This document shows positions 9,641-21,759 of a stretch of DNA of 64,000 bases, piece by piece. Numbering within the stretch: the first letter of the stretch is position 1; each line of letters opens with the position of its first letter. The notes below the pieces were generated by a model that saw nothing but the letters and a program-made list of their open reading frames with translations, ran no database searches and had not been told where the DNA came from. The stretch lies in NCBI RefSeq assembly GCF_031143425.1, contig NC_090438.1:775383138-775447137 (forward strand). The letters are read 5' to 3'. Made by a program: the position numbers and the translations under genes. Origin of the DNA: Pleurodeles waltl (taxonomy: Eukaryota; Chordata; Amphibia; Caudata; Salamandridae).

Positions 9641-12600
9641 TACACCTCAAGCCATATGCAAAGCCAGGTATTTATGAGCACTACAAAGCGTCTTTATATT
9701 ACTTGTTAATGCACAGCAGTGAACAAATATGGACCACTGGCCATCTACCAAAGCTAAAGGTGTTCCTGGTATTTATTAGAATATGTGAAGTATTTCTTAG
9801 ACTCTTGCAGCAAAATATATTTACTGCTTAGCTACACCTGATCCTTGGAAGTAAGAAGACTCAACACGTCAAGAGCGGACGCCCTGAAATATTATACTCA
9901 ATGAACTTAAAACAATCAATTCATTGTTATAATCAGGGCTCCAGATGACTGTCTTTCCATGGTGAGTTGAAGCTGTTGTCTTTTGTTACAAAGTGTACTT
10001 TTAAGCGCACCGTTTGGCCACGGGGCGGGGTAATAGCCTATATGGAGGTTTGTAGGTACCACCTGGCTACTAATGTAGCGTGCTTGCAATCTGCATATGA
10101 GTATAAAGTTCTGTGCATGTAGTAATAAAACCGTGCCCATCCACAGAAATAAGTTGCTAATATTGTCAGTTACCACTTGCTTATATTTCAGTTATCTCCA
10201 AAAAACTTGTAATTGCATTTTCTGTTTTTTAGGCATGCAAATATTTATCTAACATAACTACCATATAAAATAAGCAACCAGACTATACAGAGAATTTTAG
10301 TTTGCATCGCTACATATAATGTATTTAGAGATAGAGTATTTCCTGCTTGTGAGACATGACCATTGAATAAATTACACATTTGTATTAAATGATCTAGTAA
10401 TTAGCAAACGACAAGAAAACTGATGTGGGGTTAAAAACTGAGACCTAATTTGGTACTTTATCTGAGTTTTCAGTGATACCTTAAATGAGGGTCTGTGGGT
10501 AGGGTCTTGTGATTCAAGTAAGAGATAAGAGAGGAAGACTAGAGGCACCATGTTGAAAAGAGATCTGTACGTAGACAATAACCAGTTCCTGGATTATGGT
10601 AGGGCCAGGTGTACATGTGTCTGGGAAGATTTCTAGAGGGCGCGTGCAGCAAAGCACAATAGGTTTTACGAGGAATAAAATTAATGCAGACAATCCACGT
10701 TACTGTTTCAATATCCTATTTCACACATGATTAATGTGCTTGATATGCTGGTGGGGCACCATTTTCTTATGTTCAATGTTCAGTATCTGGCGGCAGTGGA
10801 GGACAGGATGGGACAGAAAATAAGGCCTGGCACCATAATAAAAGTATCCCCTTTTAGCCAATCAGATACCTAAAATAGTGACCCATATTTTGAAATCAGT
10901 CCCGTTTTGAACTTGTAGAGACAAGCTGTATGGGTATTTTGCAAAGGATGGGAGATTGCGTGCATTTTTGTTTGCTGCAGGCAATATCAGGAAATAAGTA
11001 GGAAACACCTGCCCACCTGGCCATAAATCAAGTCCAGAAAAAAGACTAAAAACCGACCCACACACTAATCTGTCAGACTAGCCCATCGGGCACTGCCTGA
11101 TAGCCCTCTAGGCCAGTCCAACTCTGGTGAAGATGAAGGAGTACAAGGCTATGTTGACAAGTACAAGGCTATGTTGACAGTGAACACACTAAAGTTTTTA
11201 TTTGAGGGTGATTGATTTTGGGTATCACAAAAATTGATGTAGTCATGTGCAGTGAATATTTCCGAAAGTAAATTGCTTAAAAATGTTGAGAAATAATCAT
11301 GAATGCGCAATTACCAGAAGCCATTCAACAGTTAGAGAGACAATTCTGATGATTCAGATAAGATGGGAATGAGCTGAAATGAGGATATGGGCATATCATC
11401 CACCTGGAGATGATAGTAGAAGCCAAATGTGGAGCTCTTCTCACCCCGTTATGTGGTATATAGAGAGACAATAAGTGGAACCAGCTCTAGCCTAATAGTC
11501 TCCCAAGTGGTAAGATAATAGAAAAGTGCAAGAAAACTAGGAGGCTGAGAAGGAGAAGTCAGAAAAGGAGCTTAAGAACCAGTCAAGTGCTGAATGTTGA
11601 TGCCCTTATTGTGAGTATGGTCAGATGAGACACCATGTTGAGTAATTCAGAAAGGTAAAAAAGAATAAGAATAAAGCTTATGTGATCGTGATGGACTGAA
11701 GAGATAAGTCTGTTTCAGTGAATTGCATTGTTTTAGATCCAGATGTGAGTGGGTAGGCAAACATTGCATAGATAGAAAGTGAGTGAATTCATTGAACATA
11801 AACCCCACAAGTGCTTTAGAGGAGAATGGGAACAGAGAGAAAAGGTAGCAGTTGGAAACGGAGAAAGAATCACGTGTAATTTTTCTAGGCAGTCAGCTGA
11901 TTAGCACTTTCTAGTTAGGTACCTCAAAGAAAGAGGGAGGAAAAGATTGAAAATAGAGGAAAGGCAGTACAGAGATCAGGAGATGAGTTAAACAGTCTGC
12001 CAGGACTCAAGCTTAGCTTGGGGGATTTGAAGGTAGTGATAAGTTCTCTGAGAGGCACTGGGGAGTAGAAGCGGGTTGGACACAATGGACGGGAATTATT
12101 TGCAATGAAAGGGGGAAGAGATGTATGTGGTTCTGATTGTAGAAAATTAAGATTGACAGGGTAGGTTAGGGTGCTGCTTTGGGGAGTAGGGGTTTAATAA
12201 TATGGACTGAGGTCATAGGGTGGTGTTGTGACCCTGGAAATAATATAACTGTTTCTATGTAGGGCTGAAATGATAGGAATGGTAGATTTTTTATAGCAAC
12301 ATCACAAAATAAAATGATGGACAGAGTGTTGAAACTTTTCAAACACTTACCCCCAGTAACAGATCTGGGTTTAATCCATCAATATTTTGCTCGCCTCATC
12401 ACCCCAGTTTTGACTCAGCCATATGCAAATCGGTCTTGACCCTGCTCCCCATGGGAACCGTCCAGCCCGAACTGCCAAGCCAGGTCCACCTTGGATCAGA
12501 AACAAGTATCCTGGGACTGGTTTCCTGGTATCACCCCTCATCAGGCAGGCTAGCTTGAATCCAGTAGCACAGAAGTTGCATACTACCCATAGATGCAAGC

Positions 12601-15600
12601 ATCAATCTATCAAGGTTCAAGCAAACATGTTCAAATGAATCCCGCATAACTGCATTTGCATTTTCTGCAGCAGCCTAGATGCCCACTAAGAACAAACAAG
12701 CATTGGCAAAGCCAATATGTTTAATGTTTCTATTGTGATTTTGTAGAGAGTGCTTCATTTGTAAAAGAATAAGTGCCAGGGCCCAAAGTTTTGTTCATAA
12801 GGCCGCAGCTGGTGCTGACATATGGTGGAATTGACGAACCTCATTCCTCTTTTATCCACCACCAGAAATTCCCTGCCTCTTCATCTCAAAATTGCAGGTT
12901 CTTAGTCATTCATATGTTCTCCCTTTGTCACTATTTTTCCATCTCACTCTCCGTTCCTCTTTTTGTGTTTTTCTCTCCCTTGCTCTGTGTCAAAGTTTGC
13001 TGAGGAAAAATAAGTGCTAGTCCCCCAAAAATGAGTGTCAGTGGGTCCCACCTCCAAACACCGACTCAAATAAAACACTGTTAGATATTCTCCCCAGCAA
13101 TTCCCTGGGTCCTTTGCCAATCTTTGTATTCTAGAAAGCAAACTTATCTATGTCTAGGCACTACTGACACAACGTAGTCCCTTAGAAGGTAAGATGATAA
13201 AACTAATTAACATTTTTATGTCTGTTTCAGGAAAATTGCAGTAATCTTTTCAACATAATGTAAAAAAAAAAAAATTATGATTAAGGCACATATATGTAAT
13301 ATTTAATTTAAACACATTTGCATGAGTAATACAAACATATTTAAAATATGAATGTATTTTTAGCAGAAAATATTGAGTATAAAATAGGTTGTAGGTAAAA
13401 AAAGTTATTTATTTTAGATGTTCTGAAACAGTAATTAAAAGACAATATGTGAGGAGGAGATTTTTGGATGCCTTTTACTATATTGCCACACTCGCACAAC
13501 TACAGAACATGTAAACATACACAAGGTACAACCTGGGAAAACATTTTATATGACTAAAAGTCTATTTGAGTTTGTCCTGCTCTGGTTGTTCTGAAAGCTT
13601 AAACGGACTTCCACTGAAATAAGACAGAGATCTTCCGTGCTGCTGATAATATTGCTGTCACATGCATGATATAAAAAATCCATATGTGGTCTGTGAAAGT
13701 CGCTGTGAGAGCCAAACCCCAATATTTTACTGCTCGCCAATATTTTGATACCACCAAAATTAACTCCAGCGGCTCGGCTCTGGCACCCTTGATCTTGTGA
13801 TAAGAATTATCACACTCCTTGACGTCAAACCCAACAAATTAGTACAGTAGTAGAAATAGTAACTGGGATTACTCAATAACTGAGTTCTAGATCAATGAAA
13901 AGTCAAAAGATTTATTACAAATCTCAAAATAGGAAATGCAAAAAATATTAAATAAAGGCTCAGATAAAGCGTACATAGTCAGAAATCAAAATTACTTTAA
14001 TTCCCAATGGGCAACAAAAAGTAATAAAGACGGCATCTCTAATGGAAAGGAAAAGCTCTCTCTAAATGGACAGAGTCCTGTGAGGAATATGAAAAGTCTC
14101 TACGTTCTGACTGTTAGATTCACAAGGAACACAGACACCATCTTTGGTGGAAACGGAAAGGTTCCAGCTTACCCCCCAAACCAAGGGTTTTATACACATT
14201 TTACAAATCAGTAATAAGCAAAAACTGGAAATTCAGCATGGCATGACTAGTGACAATACATATTGAGCAAATCAGAATGATGATTGTCACAATAATATTT
14301 ATATAACTAACCCTTTCTAAGGTAAAGGAAATCTTTCATTAGCTTTCCCAGCAACACAGCATAGATATGTACAAAACAATATGAAGCATTTTCAATCAAA
14401 AACTCATACACCAATGTTCTAGCAAGCCTACATCGAAACTTCCAGCGGCAGTGTCCTTCAGAATGTTACATTGGGTACACAAAGAAAGTTTCAGTCACAA
14501 TACATTCTCTTTAAGGAAAATAACCAATTGAGTCACAGTGTCCTGTGCCCCACAAACACTGTGGGGAGAGAAGACCCACAGGGGAACATTGATTGGGAGG
14601 GTTAATGAGCAGGAGCAAAATAAACAGAAACCAAAACAGCATCCATTTTGATAATATGTTTTTTCTGCAGAAATGTTGCATAACTAAACTACATTAATAA
14701 ACACACTTTGAGAACTCTAAAGAAAATAGTTTCAAGCGCAGCATTAATAATTATTCAATTATGAATATATTCGTTATAAAATCTTTAGTATTAAAAAAAG
14801 AAAAACTAAGATAAGGAGGTGGACACACTAGATGAAGAGGAAGTGGTGAGAGGGAGCAGCGAGAAAGGACACAACAATTGTTTTGAATACTTAATGCATG
14901 TAATGGTTGAATGCAAAGTATACTTTTCAGATGTAGAATAGTCCCTTATGCATTTCAATGGCAGCAGAGTGACATATTCAAAGAGCCAGTAACAAAGAAG
15001 CTGAGACTAAAATGCTCCTGTGGGCTGAGCCAAGATGTAATTGACAATTCTCAAGCCAGTGGCTGAAGATTCCTGAACCGAAGAAGCTAAAGGTTGAAAA
15101 AGGTTGACCCCAAAAGCTCATTAAGAGTAAGTAATTAAAAAATATATGTCGCCATGAAAGGTGTAAGCACCATATATGTCATGCCTAAAAAGTAGTTCAA
15201 TTATCAAAGTTTACTACAATGGCATGAAAATATGAAAGTTTTAATATGAAGATGCAGAGAAAAAGAGTTGTTCTGATAATATTTTCTACCTTTTGTAATG
15301 TAAACTTTAATATTAGCAAACAGTACTTACATGGTTCTCTTGCATCCAGGCTTTGACACTGCTGCGGTATGACATTTCAATATACGCACTCAACATACTA
15401 GGTTTGTTGAACCCAACAGCATATTACCATTTCTTCAGCTGATGTTTCAAAGCAAGGGGACCCGGAATTTAACTTTGCTACCAAAATTGGGCTAAATTAG
15501 TGATTTAATAACGAAAGAACTGAAATTATAAATATTATGTTCACCTTTGTCAAAATTCTCATGTTTACAGTTTTTTGGGAGAATGTCCTACAAGTCAGAC

Positions 15601-16681
15601 TTTTAAAAACTAAAATGTTCTGCACAGATGCTACATTTAGTACAGCAAAATAAATAGTATTACAGAATAACTTAAAATACAAAAATATGAAAAAACTGTA
15701 TTTTTACCATTACAATTATTTATTAATCATTAAGCTTTCTTTCTGTATAACAACATAGTTTGTAGTTTCAGTGTTAAAAATGTGTTTAACAACTTCTAGT
15801 TTACACTAAGATGTATTAGTCTTTAGAATTCCAACTATAAATCCCTTTCTTCAGCAGACAACCAAGGTGTGCAGCTTTATAATGCTAAAAATACTGCTCC
15901 TCCTGCCTTCAACCACACTTCTTTAGGAAGACACAGTGCAAATAAATGCCCAGTCTCCTCACATTCCAATCCATGGTCACATCTGTCTTTGCCACATAGG
16001 CAACTGTTAGATTGCACCCCAATGTAGAACCCTCTCCGCCAAAACCTTTTTAAAGCAGTACTGCTGCCAAGATGATGACAATATTATTTCTGTACTCATC
16101 CTCTCTTCCCCTTCTGTCTCACTGGAGCTAGTAAATGGGCTATGAAGCATTTACAAGTTTATTTGAGTAGTTTTCTATATCTCCGTTGCTCCAGAAAGTA
16201 TTCTACTGCTTTACAAAGAAGTGGAACTACATACACATATGTTTACAGAAACAATAAATGTGGCACAATCAAAGAGGAAGCAGGAATGAAAGTAAGAGTA
16301 CAGGAGAAGGAGTTAGGCATGTAATAAAACTGAGAGGTCAAAAAGGAAGGCAGGGAAGATTAGGATTGGGATAGACAAAGTGATGAGATTGGTATGAGAT
16401 TCACAGAAGAAATAGGTGCTATGGCTTTTCATACACATGTGGTTTGAGCAACTCCAATGGCACATATTGCCTTGATGGCAGCATCACACAGAAAACAGGT
16501 CTGATACAATCTTCGGAACTTCCATACTACCAAGGTGCAGGCCGTCTCTGGAAACGATTTGTCCATCACAAGTGGGTATCTGTCCCAGGATCAACACATG
16601 CTCATTTTGTACTTCGAAACAGCAACATATCACAGCAAATGTCACAACTTTGACATGTTCAAATGAAGATGACATGGTGAA
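9641..16681. other. Unassigned AT-rich DNA
   Basis: No frame longer than about 95 codons and no recognised domain. A short GC-richer block at about 12400-12620 (with an ATATGCAAAT octamer) may be an old interspersed repeat. 13262-13274 is a poly-A run. 13798-13814 can form GTGATAA-GAA-TTATCAC. Nothing supports a gene. Confidence 0.5.
16677..16681. repeat. Target-site duplication GTGAA (left)
   Basis: GTGAA directly precedes the first LTR and recurs directly after the second at 23899-23903. The pair fixes both outer edges of the element. Confidence 0.82.
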
Positions 16682-18821
16682 TGCTGGACCTGGCCCTTTT
16701 TGCAAGGTCATCCCCAAAAATATATGCCTACTTTCTCCTTGTTTTTCTGACCTGTTTTTGTTAGCTTTAGCACTCTGGGCACTTTACCATTGCTAACCAG
16801 TGCTAAAGTACATATGCTCTCTGTCTAAATTGTATTTGTGATTTATTTGTCCATGATTGGCATATTTGATTTACCATAAAGTCCCTACTAAAGTACACCG
16901 GAGGTGCCTAGGTTCTGTAAATCAAATGCTACCAGTGTGCCTGCAGTATTGATTGTGCCACCCACATGATTAACCCTGTACACATGTCTCAGACCTGCCA
17001 TTGCAGTGTTTGTGTGTGTGGTTTTGCACTGCCAGTTCGACCTGGCAAGTGTACCCACTTGCCAGGCCCAAACCTTCTCTTTTTCTACATGTAAGTCACC
17101 CCTAAAGTAGGCCCAAGGTAGCCCCATGGGCAGGGTGCAGTTAATTAGGTAGGACATGTTTTACATGTCCTGATAGTGAAATACTGACAAATTTGTTTTT
17201 CACTTTTGCAAGGCCTGTCCCTCCCATAGGTTAACATGGGGATTGCCTTTAACTATCTTTTAAGAGTAGTTTCCCATTGGGAGCAGATAGAGATATGGAG
17301 GTTGGGGGTCTCTGATTTCAAAATTTAAAAATACATCTTTTGGTAAAGTTGCCGTTTAGATTGGCTGTTTTAAAATGTCACTTTTCGAACGTTGGCATTT
17401 ACCTGCTTAACCATTCTTTGTCTCTGCATGGCTGCTGAATACACGGCTGGGCCATACTGTCAGGCTGTTTTTAAATTCACTTTAAACAGAAACACAAAGG
17501 GAGCTGAGGTATGTCCTGCATAGCCTGATGAGTTTTCCTGGACTAGAAAGAGAGGGAGGAGCTGATACCTGCACTTGAACAGGCAGTGCCTGTCCTCACA
17601 CAATACAGCCTCCAACCCCCTAGAGTGTGGCTGGGGTAAGGCAAGGAAGAGGCATGGTCTTATGTACTACGAAGCCTTTCCTTCGAAGTTTGCCATCAAA
17701 GGCAGAAATGAGTATAAGTATTGGACTTCTGGCTCCAAAACTTTAGATTACTTCTGGATCAAGAGGAACCACAGCCAAATAGAAGAACTTGATGCTTGAG
17801 AATGACCTGCCACTCTACCTGTTGCTTTGCTGTGCTGGTCTGTTGCTGCTGCTTCTGCCTTGAGAGTGAAAGGACTCGACTTTGCTTTCTGAAATCCTGC
17901 TTGTGAAGTTTCTCCAAGGGCTTGGACTGAGCTTGCCCCCTGTTCTGAAATCTCAGCGACATCAAATACTTCATATACCAGTGCCTGGGCTCTTCTGCTG
18001 AGAGCCTTGACTTGCTAAAAGGTGCCAAATCCAGTTCCTGGGCCCTTATAAGTGGAAGTTGGTAACCTGTGAGGGAAAATCTGTGCACTGCTGTGTGCGC
18101 ATCAGAAAAATTGATGCAGCACCTGTAGTGCGGCTTAAAATTCGATGCAACACCTGCCTCACGACTGGAGAATCGACGCAGCGTCTGTTCCCAATGCTGA
18201 CCCTTTGCACAACACATTGGAATTTTCCACACATCAACCTTGGGCGTCAAAATCTTCAACATCACTGCATGGACCTGAGGCTGCTTGTCTGGAAATCAAC
18301 ACATCCCTTCCTTGCGAGGAAAGAACCAACGCAACGCTTACCCAGCAGAGAAAGAATCGATGCACTGCCTCACTTGCGAGTAAGGAATCGACTCATCAAT
18401 TGCTTTCCCGATCCATGCTCGCCCGTGCGGCTTTATTTTTGACGCATACCAGGTACTTTGTGCTAAAACAAAGCATCCATTGATTTCTATGAATTAAGAC
18501 TCTTTTTACTTTAACAATTCATATCTTTGCTTGTATATGTTGGATTTTTGTTGTTTTAGTCTTGTTTTATTTTGATAAATATTAGCTATTTTTCTAAACT
18601 CGTGTGGAGTCTTTTTGTGGTGTTTTCACTGTGTTACTGTGTGTGTTTGTGCAAATACTTTACACATTGCCTTTGAGATAAGCTTGACTGCTTGTGGCAA
18701 GCTACCAAGGGAGTGAGCAGGGGTTATCTGAGCTGTATATCTCCCTTACCCTGACTAAAGTGAGGATCCCTACTCAGACAGGGTGTAAACTAACTGCCAA
18801 CTAGAGACCTAATTTCTAACA
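16682..18821 (+). repeat. 5' LTR (2140 bp)
   Basis: It begins TGCTGGACCTGGCCC and ends AATTTCTAACA. It includes GCCAGTTCGACCTGGCAAGT, CACTTGCCAGGCCC and a late region (about 18090-18400) with repeated short AATCGACGCA-type motifs. The mate at 21760 has the same layout, and the length differs by 1 bp. Confidence 0.9.
18085..18400 (+). repeat. GATGCA/GACGCA motif cluster in LTR
   Basis: Irregular 25-35 bp repeats built on AAT(C)GA(C/T)GCA followed by CACTGCCTC or CGTCTG-like words. The second LTR has the same cluster at 23180-23500. The cluster is CpG-containing and probably decayed from a more regular array. Confidence 0.6.
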
Positions 18822-18840
18822 TTGGTGATCAGTGGTGATG
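18822..18840 (+). promoter_or_regulatory. Putative primer-binding region
   Basis: TTGGTGATCAGTGGTGATG starts directly after the LTR end TTCTAACA. Position fits a tRNA primer-binding site, but I cannot name the tRNA. Confidence 0.5.
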
Positions 18841-19140
18841 ATAGGACTTGCATTTGTACTTGACATACAGAGGTTGGTGTACCCTACTGTTTCAGGCCAG
18901 ACCATTACGTACCACCAGCATACTGTTTTTTTCTCTCTGTATTTGTTTTTGCAACTCTTGAGTTTGGGCCCCAATCATGTCTCAGTCTGGTGAGCACAGA
19001 AAGGATGTGAGTGATGTGGTGAAGGCGGGGAACATTCATTGCCTGTGGGGTGGGGGCCAGCCTGAAAGGTGGAAGAGCTCCTTCCAGAGGGAGTAGCAGT
19101 GGGTTGTGTGTCGGAACAACGCAGGCATTTACGACGCCTG

Positions 19141-19449
19141 CCTTAAGAACGTGGCCCAAACCACGAATGCGTCCCTACAACGCATTTCTTTACCACGCAA
19201 GTCATTACAACGACATGCCTTGGGGAAAGTGCTGGAGTTTGGAATAGTATAATTTACTATTCCAACTCCAGTCTGCGCCACAGTAGGGAAAGTGTTGGAC
19301 ATAAAGTCCAACATCAGTCCAACAACACTTTCCCTAAGGCAAGTCGTTGTAATGACTTGCGTTGTTAAGGAATACGTTGTAAAGACATATTCGTGGTTCG
19401 GGCGATTTGCTTTAAAGGCATAGCGTGGTTTGAGCCACGTTGTTAAGGC
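19141..19449. mobile_element. Foldback (MITE-like) insertion with three hairpins
   Basis: The left arm (19141-19234) and the right arm (19323-19449) are long inverted repeats sharing CAAGTCATTACAACGAC, GCCTTRGGGAAAGTG and AACGTGG-YCAAACCACG. The right arm has about 35 extra bases. Between them are two more palindromes: 19232-19271 (CTGGAGTT...AACTCCAG) and 19294-19312 (GTTGGAC-ATAAA-GTCCAAC). No gene is inside. It is probably a small non-autonomous DNA element inserted in the LTR element's interior. Confidence 0.72.
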
Positions 19450-19479
19450 TGTTTCCCGTAGCAGTGTTTCCTCTCCAGG

Positions 19480-19640
19480 TCTGTCTCCAGAGGAGCTGGA
19501 GAGCCAGGAAGCTCGAGTTAGAGCACCTAAAGCTCAGGTTAAAACAGAAGAGAGAAAATGTTTTTGAGGAAATGAGACTTGCCCTGGAGGAGAAGAAAGC
19601 TCTTTTAGCTCAAGAGTGTAGTCTGATGAAGCTGTAAGCC
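19480..19640 (+). pseudogene. Coiled-coil remnant, possible gag
   Basis: A short frame gives a charged heptad-like stretch (RKLELEHLKLRLKQKREN and EEMRLALEEKKALLAQE). Such coiled coils occur near the N-terminus of gag in some LTR elements, and the position behind the 5' LTR agrees. Stops follow at once. Family assignment is tentative. Confidence 0.4.
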
Positions 19641-20789
19641 AGGAGGGCTGAGTCCAGCACAGATGGTGACAGCAAAAGCGTTACATCCAGTACTGTGGGA
19701 GAAGCGCACATGCCCAGAGACTTGGTGCCCAACTTGACGGAAGGGGATGACGTACACCAGGAGGTTCAGGTTTATTAGGTAGCTCCAGTGGTGTGCAGGG
19801 TCCCTGAGGTGAATTGGGGGAACTGGCATAGGGAGTGATATTCCTAGTGGTGGGAGAGACGCTCTACTGACTCTAGGTGAGAGTGATAGGGAGAGGGATT
19901 TCCCCCTGGTAGAAGTCCTGGTAGTGAAGTATGGAGACACCCCAGAAGAGTGTGGGTTGAGTGTCAGTGACAGTCAGATACTGTCTCATCAGTCTCAGGA
20001 GGGTGATGGGGGTACTCTTTCAAGGCACTGGATGGTGAGGTGGAGGTTAGTTTGGTTATAACATGTGAGGGACTGTGTGATGTGATTGCTGGAGAGCATA
20101 TGTTCAGTTCTTGTTTTTCAGAACTACGCCAACACCAGGTGGAGTGTGAGTTCTCTGACCCCAGGGAACATGCAGTGGAGGCAGACCTCTGGGTGAGTAC
20201 CATAGAGTCTGAAGAGGCATTTGGGGGTGCTCCTGAAGGGAGTGACTCAGGTTTTCCCCAACCGGGGGAGGTGAGGGAGGGTTGCAGTGACCCAGGTAGG
20301 TCCCTGTGGCATGGGTGAGGGGTGATATGTCATGTCTCAGAAGAGAGGGAAGAGGGATGGGCAGAGGCCAGGTTGTCCGAGACCCAGTCCCAGAGCCTGA
20401 AGGGCTCCATGAGAGAACACCAGAGGGGGAACCTAGCCTATACTGGAAGAACATCTGCTGAAAGGGACCCCATAGTGTCAGGAGGATTTGGGGGAGTGGC
20501 TGCCACCAGCGTCCCGCCAGTCCTGGTGTCTAGCAGTGCCCCTCCAGAGTGGAGGGTGGGGGAGACCAGACAGAGGGGTAAGAGTGGGAAGCAATCCCCA
20601 GTTGACAACCTGGAGGGTTGAGGGTCAGCTCTGATGTCAGAGCTCCCCAGGAATGACCCTGGTTATAACACTTCTGTTCTGGGAGGGCTTCATGCTCTGT
20701 CAGATGGGCGGAGGTCAGGAGACCAGCCAGACAGACTCTTGCACAAAACATGAAGATAGTGTTTCCATTGGGGGGTAGGAATACTCCCC

Positions 20790-21300
20790 AGGACGTCCTG
20801 GATTGCCAGGCACAGGTCCAGCCTCAAGGTACAGACCCTAGGTTAGAGGGCCAGGTTCAGGGTGTCCCCTCTGACCTGGAGGGAGGAACGATTTCTAACA
20901 GTGTCCCTACAGTGTTATCTTCTGGAGGTACTCTCCTTGATGGGGGGGGGGTGTAGAACTCTGTAAGAGGATGCAGTGGAGGGAGAGACTCACCTCTGAC
21001 CCTACTTCAATCCAAGGGTACAGCCCTTGGTTTGGGAGACCAGTTACAGGGTAGTGGCCCTGCATTGGTGGGAGAATTGTACAGGTCAGCTGGCAGCAGC
21101 ACCCTGACAGTTCTGGAGTCTGGGAGTACTGCTCCCAAAAGGAGAGTAAAGAGCCCTGAGGAGGAGGGCATGGTGAGGAAGGACTTGCCCCTGGCCTCTG
21201 TTTAGTCTAAGGCTACAGACCCTGGGCTGGAGTGCCAGTCTCAGGATACTACCCCTGAACTGGTGGGAGGGAGAGTGGACAAAGGGTGACAGTCACCTGG
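20790..21300 (+). repeat. Degenerate internal repeats of the LTR element
   Basis: Three or more diverged copies of a roughly 200 bp unit share ACAGACCCTAGG/TTGG, a GGCCAGGTTCAGGGT-like stretch and a CTG..GGTGGGAG ending (near 20840, 21020 and 21210). No coding frame survives. It may be a decayed repetitive gag-like region. Confidence 0.45.
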
Positions 21301-21759
21301 GGCTACTGCCCCGACTCTGAGAAACTACAGAGATTAGAGAGCGCTGGAAGGGCAGAGGCCTGGCTCTCATCAGTGACAGCTGTCAGTGGCCACTGTGGGT
21401 TGCTGTCCTTGTGTACAGGGTTGCCCTTGGGATGCGGACAGGAGTAACACCCGAGGGTGGAATGGGCCACAACCCTATGTTGGCCATGGTGGTACCGTCT
21501 GCCTTCTGGGATATGTCTGTGAGCCAAGTAAAGTTAGGTGCCGCACAGATGGGGTCTCAGATGAGGGGAAGGATTCCCCATGGGTTAGCTTAGTGGGCCT
21601 GGAGATTTTGCACACATGGATCCAACTGGGTTCAGGAAGGCATAGAACTGGAACACACCCCTGCTGTTGCGGGCCATGGTCCGTGTTCTATTGCCCTATG
21701 CAGGGGAGTCCATTGAGGTATTGATTGATCTCCCCCGGCATTAGGCTGATGAGGAGTAG

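Noticed and set aside
13790..14650. Possible LTR (inverted GTGATAA/TTATCAC, AATAAA words)
   Set aside because: No matching second copy, target duplication or adjacent retroelement gene could be found.
17759..18483. Several frames of 110-170 codons inside the 5' LTR
   Set aside because: They are not conserved as frames in the matching 3' LTR (frames break at indels), so they are chance.
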